Shown: positions 24,835 to 32,754 of the stretch, one piece after another
Layout of the letters: each line of letters begins with the position of its first letter
Numbering within the stretch: position 1 is the first letter of the stretch
Source: CAZJRQ01 sp964548535
Lineage (GTDB): Bacteria; Bacillota; Clostridia; Oscillospirales; Ruminococcaceae
Direction: 5' to 3'
Length of the DNA stretch: 64,000 nt
Assembly: GCA_964548535.1 (NCBI GenBank)
Contig: CAZJRQ010000008.1
Location: 15,848-79,847 of the forward strand
Translations under genes and position numbers: made by a program
Notes under the pieces: model-generated
The model's database searches: none
Told to the model about the DNA's origin: nothing
The model's input: only the letters and a program-made list of their open reading frames with translations

Positions 24835-24872
24835 TGTGTCCATAAAAGAGGTTTACAGTAGTAGACACTTTA
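24835..24872. other. Attachment site attR of the inner element
   Basis: Element half TGTGTCC (24835-24841), eight bases, GGTT, TACA, core GT (24858-24859), then host half AGTAGACAC inside the integrase codons. Joined with attL it predicts attP as TGTCC-N8-GGTTTACA-GT-ATTCAACC-N8-GGACA. Confidence 0.82.
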
Positions 24873-26179
24873 GCGTGACCTAAGCGTTTGCTTATACTTA
24901 TGCTATCAGCACCATTGAAATACAAAATACTTGCCATAGTGTGTCTGAATGCATGAGGGTTGATGTGTGGCAATTCATAACGTGCCGAAAAATCATCAAG
25001 CCAACCGTTCACGCTGTCTGGGTGCATTGGCTTACCCTCATTTCCGGACTTTTCTTGAAAGAATAAATACCCAGTATCGTGCCAACGGTCGCCGTATATT
25101 TTAGCCTGTGAATCATACCATGATTTATATTCCTTGAGTAGATCCATTGTTTCCGCAGGTAGGTTTACAAATCTATCTGACTCTGTATTTTTAGTAGAGT
25201 CTTCATATATGCCTATCTCTCGTGAATAGAGCAGGTCGCAGCAAATATGTATTTGATTGTTTTTGAAATCAACTGTGCTCCATTTAAGGCCAAGTATTTC
25301 AGCGCGTCTTGCTCCTGTTATCAAAAGCATATGTACAAGAGTTTTCCATTTCAGCGGTTCTTGTTCTAGTGCATCACGGATTCGTTCGACGTCCTCAATC
25401 TCAAAATAGTTTGCTTGAGTCTTTTCAGCCTTTGGAGGACTTGCTTTTCTAGCAGGATTGAATGGTATCAGCATTTCTTTGTCGGCTTGCTCAAGTATAG
25501 TAGATATTAAACGGTGGTGCTCAAGAATTGTTTTATTTGAAAGCGGGGTATTGTCCTTTTCAATCTTGAACATTTCTTCTAAAGGAGTCTGCAAAGTATT
25601 GGAAATTGACTTTGCTTTTTCGAGCATTATTGGCTCGCAACGGCAAGCCTTGTTTATCGTTACGAGTGCTACTTTTGAATGTTCATGAAGTCGTTGTTTA
25701 GTTAAACCCATAGCTTTTAGTGTTGCAGTTAAATCTATATAGCAAATAGCACGCTCTGTATTTTTTCTGATACCTTCTTGTGCAAGCTGTTCGTAAAGCT
25801 TATTCAGATGTTGTGGCTTTATATCTTGTATTTTAAGATGTCCTATTCCTTGATTTATTCTGATTAGAAAATCATTATATCGCTCTAGTGTTTTTCTCTT
25901 AACACCGAGTCTTTTTTTAAGTCCGATGACATAATCGGCATACTGGGCAAATGTTTGCTTTGTATCGCAGACTTGTCCTAGTTTACATTTCTCCTCGAAT
26001 AGTGTAGTTTGCCTGTTGAGTTCTTTTTCAGCCTGCTTAGGAGTCATAGTCGGTGACGGCTTCCATGTCATCTCATAAGGCTTGAGCTGTTTGCCGTACT
26101 GATCTCTGCCTTTGTGGACTCTAATTCTATACGATATGACGTTTCCGTTTTCATCTTTTCTGGCGGTTATGTTAGCCAT
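24860..26179 (-). pseudogene. Tyrosine integrase 5' part with internal XRE-like domain, split by IME
   Basis: Integrase of the outer element. ATG 26179 follows AGGAGG. N-terminal arm-binding domain (ARKDENGNVISYRIRVHKG...), core-binding domain, then catalytic domain with Arg in TGARRAEILGL, HAFRH and LGHAKVSTT. Residues about 165-230 contain an inserted Cro/C1-like helix-turn-helix (LKAMGLTKQRLHEHSKVALVTINKACR...SNTLQTPLEEMF), also known in some clostridial integrases. At the active-site tail the inner element cuts the gene; in the present state the frame runs on as VNLFYGHTGQ... to 24731, through a terminator hairpin. The real tail with Tyr in TDIYSH is at 11073-11175. Likely inactive until the insert leaves. 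Confidence 0.88.
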
Positions 26180-26226
26180 GAGTATTCCTCCTATTCTTGA
26201 CAATTCTAATGCAGTGTGGTACAATA

Positions 26227-26270
26227 AAAGGGCAGAACTTGGTTGCTGTTTACAGCAATATTCGCCCTTT
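26227..26270 (-). terminator. Terminator-like hairpin before integrase
   Basis: AAAGGGC / GCCCTTT outer stem enclosing TTGCTGT/ACAGCAA; followed on the minus strand by TTTTATT. It would end transcripts from 27314. Confidence 0.5.
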
Positions 26271-26343
26271 CATGGTTGTTTGGGTCGGTTCGTTTGCCTC
26301 TTACTGATTGCCGTCGGTAAGGGGCGTTTTTGTTTATGAATTA

Positions 26344-26371
26344 GCCCTGTTGTATTTTCGTACAGCAGGGC
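26344..26371. terminator. Hairpin next to 3' end of membrane protein gene
   Basis: Stem GCCCTGTTGTA / TACAGCAGGGC (one mismatch), with AGTGTTTTT on the plus-strand side and no T run on the minus-strand side. Works best as a plus-strand terminator; direction unsure. Confidence 0.5.
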
Positions 26372-26378
26372 AGTGTTT

Positions 26379-27314
26379 TTATTTAACGCTAAATTTTACT
26401 TTGCCACTTTCATCAATAGTGCTGAAATTTTCGTCTAATATTTTAAAATTAGTTTCAATGTCATCAATGCTTGTTATTCCGTTTTCCTCTAGGCTAGAAC
26501 TCAATAAAGTAATACTGTCAAATGTTTTTTTGCCTGAATAAACAGTGCTAGACATTATGCCTGTAATCATATATCCGTTTACAGCTATATCATCAGTTTG
26601 TACAATAATATTCTTGTCTGAATTATTTTCAATGTAAACTAATACAGCACTTCCCCAAAAAGAATTTTCGTCAACATACTGTCCAACGATTTTTATTCCA
26701 TCTTTTTCATATAGTGTAGTACCGTCAATATTTGCTGTTGAATCCGCCTTATCAGCATCAGATGTGCTGATTGTAATACAATCTGATTTATCTATTGTTT
26801 GATATGATTCAGGGTCAAAAGTATGCATATACATTTCGATTTTACCAATGTTTTCAATTCCAGCCGCATTTAGCCCAGTTGAAAATAAGGTGATATTTTC
26901 ATTTGATTTATTGCCTGCTGTAACTGTCATAGAAGTTAAATCAGAAATCATAAAATCATTTACAATAACGGCGTCAGTGCTAATGCCAATGTCCTTGTCA
27001 GAGTTGTTTTCAACCAATACTTTTACTTGAGTTCCCCAAATACTGTCTTCATCAAGACCAGTGGCTGTAATCTTCACACCGTCAACATCCCATAAAACTT
27101 GTTCTTCGATTGTTGTTTTAGTTTTTTCTTCTTTTTGCTTATCGCCGCTATCGGCAACAACAGATTTTTTAGAAGAATCGTCGCCTTTTACTTTTTTATC
27201 ATCGTTTCCGCCTGCTGCCGCACCTATAATTCCGATTGCCACAACAACTCCTACGATGATTAATCCTGTTTTCTTCTTTTTGGGTTTTAGTTCTGCATTT
27301 TTCATTTTTGCCAT
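26379..27314 (-). CDS. Membrane-anchored protein with two tandem domains
   Basis: A 311-residue protein: basic N-terminus, one membrane helix (TGLIIVGVVVAIGIIGAAAG, residues 16-35), a Lys/Asp/Ser-rich linker, then two clear copies of a ~105-residue beta domain. Copy 1 has DGVKITATGLDEDSIWGTQV and VENNSDKDIGI; copy 2 has DGIKIVGQYVDENSFWGSAV and IENNSDKNIIV. The fold looks Ig-like, as in DUF4352/DUF5067-type exported proteins. Found near repressors in clostridial mobile elements; function unknown. Probable start ATG 27314 after GGAGG. Confidence 0.7.
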   Translation of the reverse strand: MAKMKNAELKPKKKKTGLIIVGVVVAIGIIGAAAGGNDDKKVKGDDSSKKSVVADSGDKQKEEKTKTTIEEQVLWDVDGVKITATGLDEDSIWGTQVKVLVENNSDKDIGISTDAVIVNDFMISDLTSMTVTAGNKSNENITLFSTGLNAAGIENIGKIEMYMHTFDPESYQTIDKSDCITISTSDADKADSTANIDGTTLYEKDGIKIVGQYVDENSFWGSAVLVYIENNSDKNIIVQTDDIAVNGYMITGIMSSTVYSGKKTFDSITLLSSSLEENGITSIDDIETNFKILDENFSTIDESGKVKFSVK

Positions 27315-27496
27315 ATTCTTTTACCTCCAAATTATATTAATATATAAATTTTACCATAAAAGCAGGTAAAACACAACAAATACACAAGTTTGTTTATTAA
27401 ATGTTTAAAAATGTCGATATTACACATAAAAACCCTATTATGTTTTATGCAGTTCTAACAAATTTATAATAGTCCAAAAAAATGGATTGTAAAAGC

Positions 27497-27525
27497 TTGA
27501 CAAATCGAAACGAACGTTCTATTAT
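27497..27525 (+). promoter_or_regulatory. SigA promoter with CGAACG inverted sites
   Basis: TTGACA (27497-27502), 17 bases, TATTAT (27520-27525). A GAACGTTC palindrome lies between the boxes and CGTTCG follows at about 27544, possible repressor sites. Confidence 0.65.
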
Positions 27526-27569
27526 ATTGAATAAAGAAACACACGTTCGAAAATTTTAGGAGGTTACAT

Positions 27570-27725
27570 ATGACAGAAGAAGAAAGAGAAGCTATAATTG
27601 AAGAACTGGCATATAAAATACAATACTTAATGCATACGCAAGGAATAGAAAAATTAGTCGCTGGTCCTCTTGGAAATGATGTAGTCAACAAACTTGAGCA
27701 ACTCAACCAGTTCATCGTCATTTAA
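27570..27725 (+). CDS. Small 51-residue helical protein
   Basis: Reads MTEEEREAIIEELAYKIQYLMHTQGIEKLVAGPLG... from ATG after AGGAGG, behind a good promoter. Acidic and helical. Overlaps the 3' end of the XRE repressor gene on the other strand by 72 bases. Because the frame includes the antisense of the repressor tail, the C-terminus may be accidental. No family recognised. Confidence 0.5.
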   Translation: MTEEEREAIIEELAYKIQYLMHTQGIEKLVAGPLGNDVVNKLEQLNQFIVI

Positions 27726-28034
27726 AGTATGCAGTACATGAATAATTTTATTAACCTCATCATTATTTGATGGGGTTTGTTCGTATACACGTTCAATAGG
27801 AACGTCATACCCCATTAACCAAGCCTCGCTTACATTTAAAGCTTTGCCTAATATGTATAGCTTGTTTTGACCTGGTTCAACTTTTCCATTAACATATTGG
27901 CTTAAATCGTTCTTTTTTAAGCTTACACCATATTTATTGCAGAAAGGCTTTGCCAATTCTAATATATCAACTTGTTTTAAATTACGCTCGTTCATAATTT
28001 GTTTTAGCCTATCTGACGTATTAATTTGTTTCAT
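27654..28034 (-). CDS. XRE-family phage-type repressor
   Basis: A 126-residue regulator: Cro/C1 helix-turn-helix in residues 5-70 (RLKQIMNERNLKQVDILELAKPFCNKYGVSLKKNDLSQYVNG), then GQNKLYILGKALNVSEAWLMGYDVPIE and a short helical dimerisation tail. No autocleavage protease domain. Start after GAGGTGAT. Its promoter and a divergent promoter share two GTTCAA-N5-TTGAA(C) operators (28077, 28137), so it probably keeps the outer element silent. Confidence 0.88.
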   Translation of the reverse strand: MKQINTSDRLKQIMNERNLKQVDILELAKPFCNKYGVSLKKNDLSQYVNGKVEPGQNKLYILGKALNVSEAWLMGYDVPIERVYEQTPSNNDEVNKIIHVLHTLNDDELVELLKFVDYIISKRTSD

Positions 28035-28053
28035 TTCATATCACCTCAACAAC

Positions 28054-28153
28054 AGTATAGCATACTTTGAATAAAAGTTCAAAAAAATTGAAAAAAGGTA
28101 TTGATAAACAAAAAAGTATGTGTTATACTGAATGTAGTTCAAATACATTGAAC
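28054..28153. promoter_or_regulatory. Divergent repressor switch with two operators
   Basis: Minus promoter: TTGAAC (28082-28077), 17 bases, TATACT (28059-28054). Plus promoter: TTGATA (28101-28106), 17 bases, TATACT (28124-28129). Operators GTTCAA-N5-TTGAAA (28077-28093, over the minus -35) and GTTCAA-N5-TTGAAC (28137-28153, at the plus transcription start). Confidence 0.8.
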
Positions 28154-28164
28154 TTTCAGCCGCA

Positions 28165-28516
28165 TTGAAAAAAGGTAAAACGTGTAACTTACAAAAGCTG
28201 AAAAAAGTTTCCTTGAGGGGAGCTTGGCAAGCATTAAAGACGAAAACTATATAGTATTGTTGTAGTAAAGTATACTGAACCAGTGATGAATGAAAAAGGG
28301 CTGCCTACTAGTTCTGTAGTTGGAGATTTTATTTCAAAAGACGGTTATATACCTAATAGATTGATTCCTTTTGGGGTTAGAAAATTGTTTAATCCGTAAA
28401 TTGCGATAAATAACAACAGAAAAGATGTGAGAGAAATGAACAACCCAAACATTGCAGTAGCAGTAAGGTTGTACTATGAAACAATCGAAATTGGCAACAG
28501 GGATATACGAGACTAA
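28165..28516 (+). pseudogene. Remnants of early genes of the outer element
   Basis: Downstream of the plus promoter only broken frames remain. 28286-28399 reads MNEKGLPTSSVVGDFISKDGYIPNRLIPF.... 28436-28516 reads MNNPNIAVAVRLYYETIEIGNRDIRD, like the N-terminus of small phage regulators whose frame then ends. The following DNA belongs to an IS110-type element, so the loss may be due to insertion plus deletion. Confidence 0.5.
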
Positions 28517-29456
28517 CTATAAAAAGTCAACCCCCCAAAAGCAATTTTTAATATAATTTTTTTGAAGACAAAACAAAAAGTGGACACGCCGAAAAGAGCA
28601 ACGAACAGTTGCTCAGAATAAGTATAAGAAGAGAAAAATCAAGCAGCTTTAAAGACATCACCGGTTTTCTCAAGATGGTAAATCACACGCACGAGTTTCT
28701 TAGCAACATGAGAAATAGCAACGTTGTAATGCTTGCCCTCTGCACGCTTTTTGACAAGAAATTGATTAAATTTTGGCTCCCAGTTGGAGACATATTTGGC
28801 AGCATTGAAAAGTGCGTATCGCAGGTATTTAGAACCACGCTTTTCCATGTTAGAGTAGCAGTTCGTGAGTTGTCCAGATTGATATGTAGACGGCGAAAGA
28901 CCAGCGTAAGCTAGGATTTTATCGGGTGAGTCAAATCGGGTGAAGTCACCAATTTCAGCGATAATCATAGCACCTGTAGCATAGCTGATGCCTGGAATTG
29001 AAAGAATTGGCGAATTAATTTCGTCCATGATTTTTTTGATTTCAACATCAATCTCATCAATTTCATCAGAAAGGAACTTAATTTGCTTGATAGTATGCTT
29101 GAGTTCCAAAGATTTTGCAGGAATGACCGAGCCAATCGAACGGCGTGCCAAATCACGAATTTCAACAGCTTTTTCACGATTAAATCTGCCTCTTGAAGAG
29201 TCAGACAGCAAATTTGTGAGCTTAGTAAGATGCGCACTCGCTATGTAATCATGCTTGTCCTTCGCAACGTCAATTCCAACTAAAATCATGAGGGAAACCT
29301 CTTTCATAAATTATTGATACTGTACTGTTTTTAGACCACAGGTGCTCTTTGAAATTGTAACCTCGTTCTACATAAACCGTCTTGCGGTAGGAGAAAAATA
29401 CTAATCCACAGCATCTATTTACAGTATAGCATATTTTCATCACTTGAGTGTGACGC
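28517..29456 (-). mobile_element. IS110-family element, internally deleted
   Basis: Limits are set by the truncated frames on each side and are approximate. It contains the deleted transposase gene and about 165 bases of non-coding DNA upstream of it (29290-29456), where IS110-group elements encode a bridge RNA. No terminal inverted repeats are seen, normal for this family. Confidence 0.6.
28639..29289 (-). pseudogene. IS110-family transposase with in-frame internal deletion
   Basis: About 216 residues; full-length relatives are near 400. The N-terminus MILVGIDVAKDKHDYIA holds the first DEDD aspartate, then jumps in frame to SAHLTKLTNLLSDSSRGRFNREKA, losing about 170-180 residues with the other acidic residues. 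The C-terminal domain is complete: ILSIPGISYATGAMIIAEIGDFTRF, LAYAGLSPSTYQSGQ with the catalytic Ser, and ALFNAAKYV. It cannot be active alone but might be moved by a full copy elsewhere. ATG 29289 follows AAAGAGG. Confidence 0.85.
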
Positions 29457-29459
29457 TAA

Positions 29460-30243
29460 CAAATACTACTACTTTATTATACGAGGAGAATATGAAAAAT
29501 ATAATATTTGGATTTCAAATCGAACAGCAGGAATAACGGGGCTCAGCGTTGGGCAAGAGCTATCGATGTCTTCGGAGAATTTAAATGGCGAATATCTTTT
29601 CCTTGTTCAAGGTATTTATGATTCGAATTTTTGTTCTGCTGATTTTGCTATACCTTTTGAAGTTTGCAGAGACATCTTAAATAAAGAAGGCATTAGTGAT
29701 AGAGCAACAATTACAATAACTCCTCGCAATTACACTAGCTGTAGTGAAATAGTTAAAATTCTTGATGAAAACAAGTTGAATTATTCCGCCACACAGTATC
29801 AAATTATTAAGGATGAAATTTATGGATATCAATTGATATGTATAGTTTTTGCAGGAATAGCTATTATGCTCGCAATTTCCTCAACACTTATAATTATTTC
29901 AATGATTAATGTTATCTTTATGAAACGTCAGAGCTATATTGCACTGACTAAAATTCTTGGAATAAAACATTGTATAATTAAAATGATTTATGCTTTGATT
30001 GTTATTTCAATTGTAGTAATAGCTTTCATTGGTTCGCTTTATCCTGCAAATGTATTTTTAGCAAGTGTTTCAGCCGATTTTTCAGATTTAACAGGTTTAG
30101 ATTATACCACAATTCATGTAAGTTTATTATATTCATTTGAGGTATTCTTAGTTTGTATTATTTTTGCAATCATTGGATTAATCAGGATTCTTTGGAACAT
30201 TGACGACGTTCATGAGCTTGATTTTGTTAGGGAGGATAAATGA
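29460..30243 (+). pseudogene. FtsX-type ABC permease, N-terminus lost
   Basis: The frame is open from the IS110 element rightward (ISNRTAGITGLSVGQELS before the first ATG at 29566), so the 5' end was removed by insertion or deletion. What remains is part of the extracytoplasmic domain and three C-terminal membrane helices (LICIVFAGIAIMLAISSTLIII..., MIYALIVISIVVIAFIG, LLYSFEVFLVCIIFAIIGLI). Overlaps the next permease by 4 bases. Confidence 0.75.
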
Positions 30244-31507
30244 TGCGAAAAATCGGATATATTTTTAGATTTGCTCTATTAAATCTTTTTAAGAATAAAA
30301 AATATAATTTCCAGTTATTCTTGGGGCTATCTATATCAATTTTTATGCTAGTTTCAATTTCAACCTACACAATGTTTATAAATCGTGAGTTTGATAATCA
30401 GTTAAATAATACTACTGATGGAATATTTTTTGTTTGTGAAATTAAAAACCAAAAAACGTTCAAAATCTTTATTCTATTGCTGAAAATAATAGCAATATCG
30501 CATATTTTGCAAATCAAGTTGAACTTAGCTATTTGGATTATGAATTTTTAATTGACAGCAATAAATTAACTGAGAAAATTGAATATGTCACATTATACAC
30601 AGCCAACCTACAAATTGGAGAGGAAAAATATTTCCCTAATCAATTGGTTATAGAAGATGAAGAAATTAATTTAACTGCTTATGATGAAGAATTTATCGAA
30701 ACTGAACGTTCACAAATACATTTTTTGTCTGGAAGAATGCCATCAAATCAAAGTGAAATTGCACTGTCGTCACAGCTGTTGAAAATTTACAGCATAGATA
30801 GCGACGATTATGAAAGTATTATTGGGCAAACAATATGTTTTGGAAATGAGTTTCTTAAAAATAGGAAGATTTCAGGAGTTTTTTCACCTAACAACAAAGA
30901 CTCTTTAACAAGTTTTGCTGTTTTGATTGATTAAAGTAAATAAAAAAACAGCATGATTATATATGGTTTTTACGATTTCGATTATGAAATGTTAAGAGGA
31001 TTTGAAATGAATTTTAAGTCTGAATATCCATATTTAAATTTGATTACAAGTAGCACTATTGATAATTTGCATTCGCTCACTGAACAAAAAGCCTTCGCTA
31101 AAAAAATATTACTTATCACAATAGTTTTACTTATTGTTTCTATTATTTTAAATATAATTGTTGATTTAAATTTTATTATTATAAAGAAAAAACGTAATTA
31201 CGGAATATTGTTCGCACTAGGAATGAACAATATTGATTGTTTCTTAATCCACTTAACCGAGTTAGGCATAGTTAGTATTTTTTCGGCATCTGTTGCAAGT
31301 ATCAGCTCATATTTCATAGTTAACGAAATAAATAGTTTGCTGAATTTTGAAATTTACTTAGAGAGCACAATATCAATAAGCATTTTTATGTTTTGTGCAG
31401 CCGTTTCAATCTGCGTGTTTTTGGTATTTTTATTGATTATCCTAATAATTTGCTACAAAGTTCATATTAACAGTGGTTCAATCAATAATCTTTTAAGAAA
31501 AGTTTAA
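30240..31507 (+). pseudogene. Second FtsX-type permease, two frameshifts
   Basis: Reads MMRKIGYIFRFALLNLFKNKKYNFQLF... with a first membrane helix, shifts frame near 30455, continues FLIDSNKLTEKIEYVTLYT...SFAVLID to a stop at 30934, then resumes in a third frame from about 30953 (FYDFDYEMLRGFEMNFKSEY..., KKKRNYGILFALGMNNIDCFLIHLTELG) with three C-terminal helices. Together the pieces form one complete MacB-like permease. No ATPase gene remains next to it. Confidence 0.8.
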
Positions 31508-31529
31508 ATCACATATTGCGCATAAAGAG

Positions 31530-31571
31530 AAAACTTACTAACGGCGTGTTTACTTCGTTGGTAAGTTTTTA
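31530..31571 (+). terminator. Terminator after permease remnants
   Basis: Thirteen-pair stem AAAACTTACTAAC / GTTGGTAAGTTTT (one G-T) and T residues. Confidence 0.8.
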
Positions 31572-31618
31572 CTTTTGCCCAAGTTTCAAACCATCACAAT
31601 TACAATTTTTATTGCAAC

Positions 31619-31668
31619 TTGACACATTAATAAACTTATGTTACAATAATTAAACTAACAGTTTAATT
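31619..31668 (+). promoter_or_regulatory. Promoter and palindromic operator of TetR gene
   Basis: TTGACA (31619-31624), 17 bases, TACAAT (31642-31647), then AATTAAACT-aac-AGTTTAATT (31648-31668), a perfect nine-base inverted repeat at the start of transcription; likely autoregulation. Confidence 0.82.
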
Positions 31669-31688
31669 ATTACGTAAGGAGCATTCAT

Positions 31689-32318
31689 ATGGCAAATAAA
31701 AGAGAAAAACTAATAGAATTTAACAAAAAGAATATTATAGAGGCTTCAAAAAGTCTGTTTAGTGTTAATGGCGTTGCAAAAACAACAGTTGACGATATTG
31801 CCAAAGAGGCTGATTATAGCAAGGCGACTATATATGTGTATTTTAAAAGCAAGGAAGATATCTATTATCATATCGTTTTAGAATACATGATTGCTTTGCG
31901 TGATAGTGTGATTGCTTGTTTTTCATCAAATTCTAATTATGAAAGTGCATATTACGATTTTTGCGATATTTTAGTCAAGTTTGAACAAGAATATCCGATG
32001 TATTTTGAGTATATTATTGGGAGAATCAGCGTTGAAAAAGAAAAATTTGAAGAGCTTTCGGTGCTGAAAGACATATACAGTGCAGGCAAAGAAATCAACA
32101 AAATTGTCTATAACTTTTTAAATCAGGCAAAAGAAGATGGTTTCGTAAAAAACGATATTGATGTAATTCAAGGCACTTTTGTTATATGGTCAAGCGTGGT
32201 TAGCCTTATATCTTTCAGTAAAAATAAGCAGAATTATTTGGAAGAATGCTTGGGATTTGACAGAAAAACTTTCCTTGAAAATGGTTTTTTGATGATTTTA
32301 ACTATGGTTAAAAACTGA
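31689..32318 (+). CDS. TetR/AcrR family regulator
   Basis: A 209-residue repressor. Helix-turn-helix in residues 12-58 (IIEASKSLFSVNGVAKTTVDDIAKEADYSKATIYVYFKSKEDIYYHI) with the conserved family end; the rest is a helical ligand-binding and dimer domain. A perfect palindrome in its own leader suggests self-repression. The next gene (membrane protein) starts 17 bases later and is probably co-transcribed. Confidence 0.9.
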   Translation: MANKREKLIEFNKKNIIEASKSLFSVNGVAKTTVDDIAKEADYSKATIYVYFKSKEDIYYHIVLEYMIALRDSVIACFSSNSNYESAYYDFCDILVKFEQEYPMYFEYIIGRISVEKEKFEELSVLKDIYSAGKEINKIVYNFLNQAKEDGFVKNDIDVIQGTFVIWSSVVSLISFSKNKQNYLEECLGFDRKTFLENGFLMILTMVKN

Positions 32319-32334
32319 GTTGAGGTGATTTCTA

Positions 32335-32754
32335 ATGAAGAGCAAGGCTTTGAATATTTTGCAGTTTGCATTCTTAATTCTAAACGCATTTGTATTATTT
32401 TGTGCTGTAAGTTTCATCTTGCCTGGTGGAAATTCGGTCGTTACAATTGCAAATATGTCGTGGAATATTGCTGGATTACACTTTGTCATAATCAGCATTT
32501 TTTCGATTACTTTTAATTTTGTCGTGCGTAGAAAATTCAAAAAAAAAATCTTTATAACTTCAATAATTATCTCTTGTCTGTCATTAGTTTTTTCTTTGTT
32601 GATTATTGGAAACATTGTTAAGAAAACTTATGATAACGGCGGTAATATTAATTTTATAAAGCAACTAATTTGTTTGTCTTTTTCATATATTTCGCTGGTA
32701 TTTCATCTTGTAGTTTCCAAACAATATTCATTGGCTTTGAGCCTTCATTGCTAA
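32335..32754 (+). CDS. Small membrane protein, four hydrophobic segments
   Basis: A 139-residue protein, ATG after GAGGTGAT. Helices near residues 8-30, 42-62, 72-92 and 112-130. No family recognised. The last ~33 codons lie opposite the 3' end of the helicase gene, so the natural C-terminus may have been lost. Likely controlled by the TetR regulator next to it. Confidence 0.6.
   Translation: MKSKALNILQFAFLILNAFVLFCAVSFILPGGNSVVTIANMSWNIAGLHFVIISIFSITFNFVVRRKFKKKIFITSIIISCLSLVFSLLIIGNIVKKTYDNGGNINFIKQLICLSFSYISLVFHLVVSKQYSLALSLHC

Larger units (their letters stand above)
11176..24859. mobile_element. 13.7-kb integrated mobilizable element carrying an agr system
   Basis: Both ends carry a GT core (11176-11177 and 24858-24859). 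From each core inward the order is four bases, AACC, eight bases, GGACACA, in inverted orientation. The outside flanks join to restore a tyrosine integrase reading frame. Contents: serine recombinase (broken), TnpW-like, MobV relaxase, oriT, cargo and agr genes. Gene set resembles Tn4451-type elements (TnpX/TnpZ/TnpW); the agr cargo does not. Confidence 0.88.
9997..28516. mobile_element. Outer tyrosine-integrase element (remnant), hosting a nested IME
   Basis: Inferred unit made of the DM9 gene, a minus-strand tyrosine integrase now split in two (24860-26179 and 11073-11175), a membrane protein, an XRE repressor with divergent operators and two truncated regulatory ORFs ending where an IS110-type element begins. 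The tRNA-fMet at its left is a plausible attachment site. The right end and a duplicated tRNA end were not found, so both limits are provisional. Confidence 0.45.

Noticed and set aside
24731..24859. Natural C-terminus of the integrase (VNLFYGHTGQ... to 24731)
   Set aside because: This part is inner-element DNA and passes through a terminator hairpin; the true tail is at 11073-11175. The YGH resemblance to the catalytic motif is probably chance.
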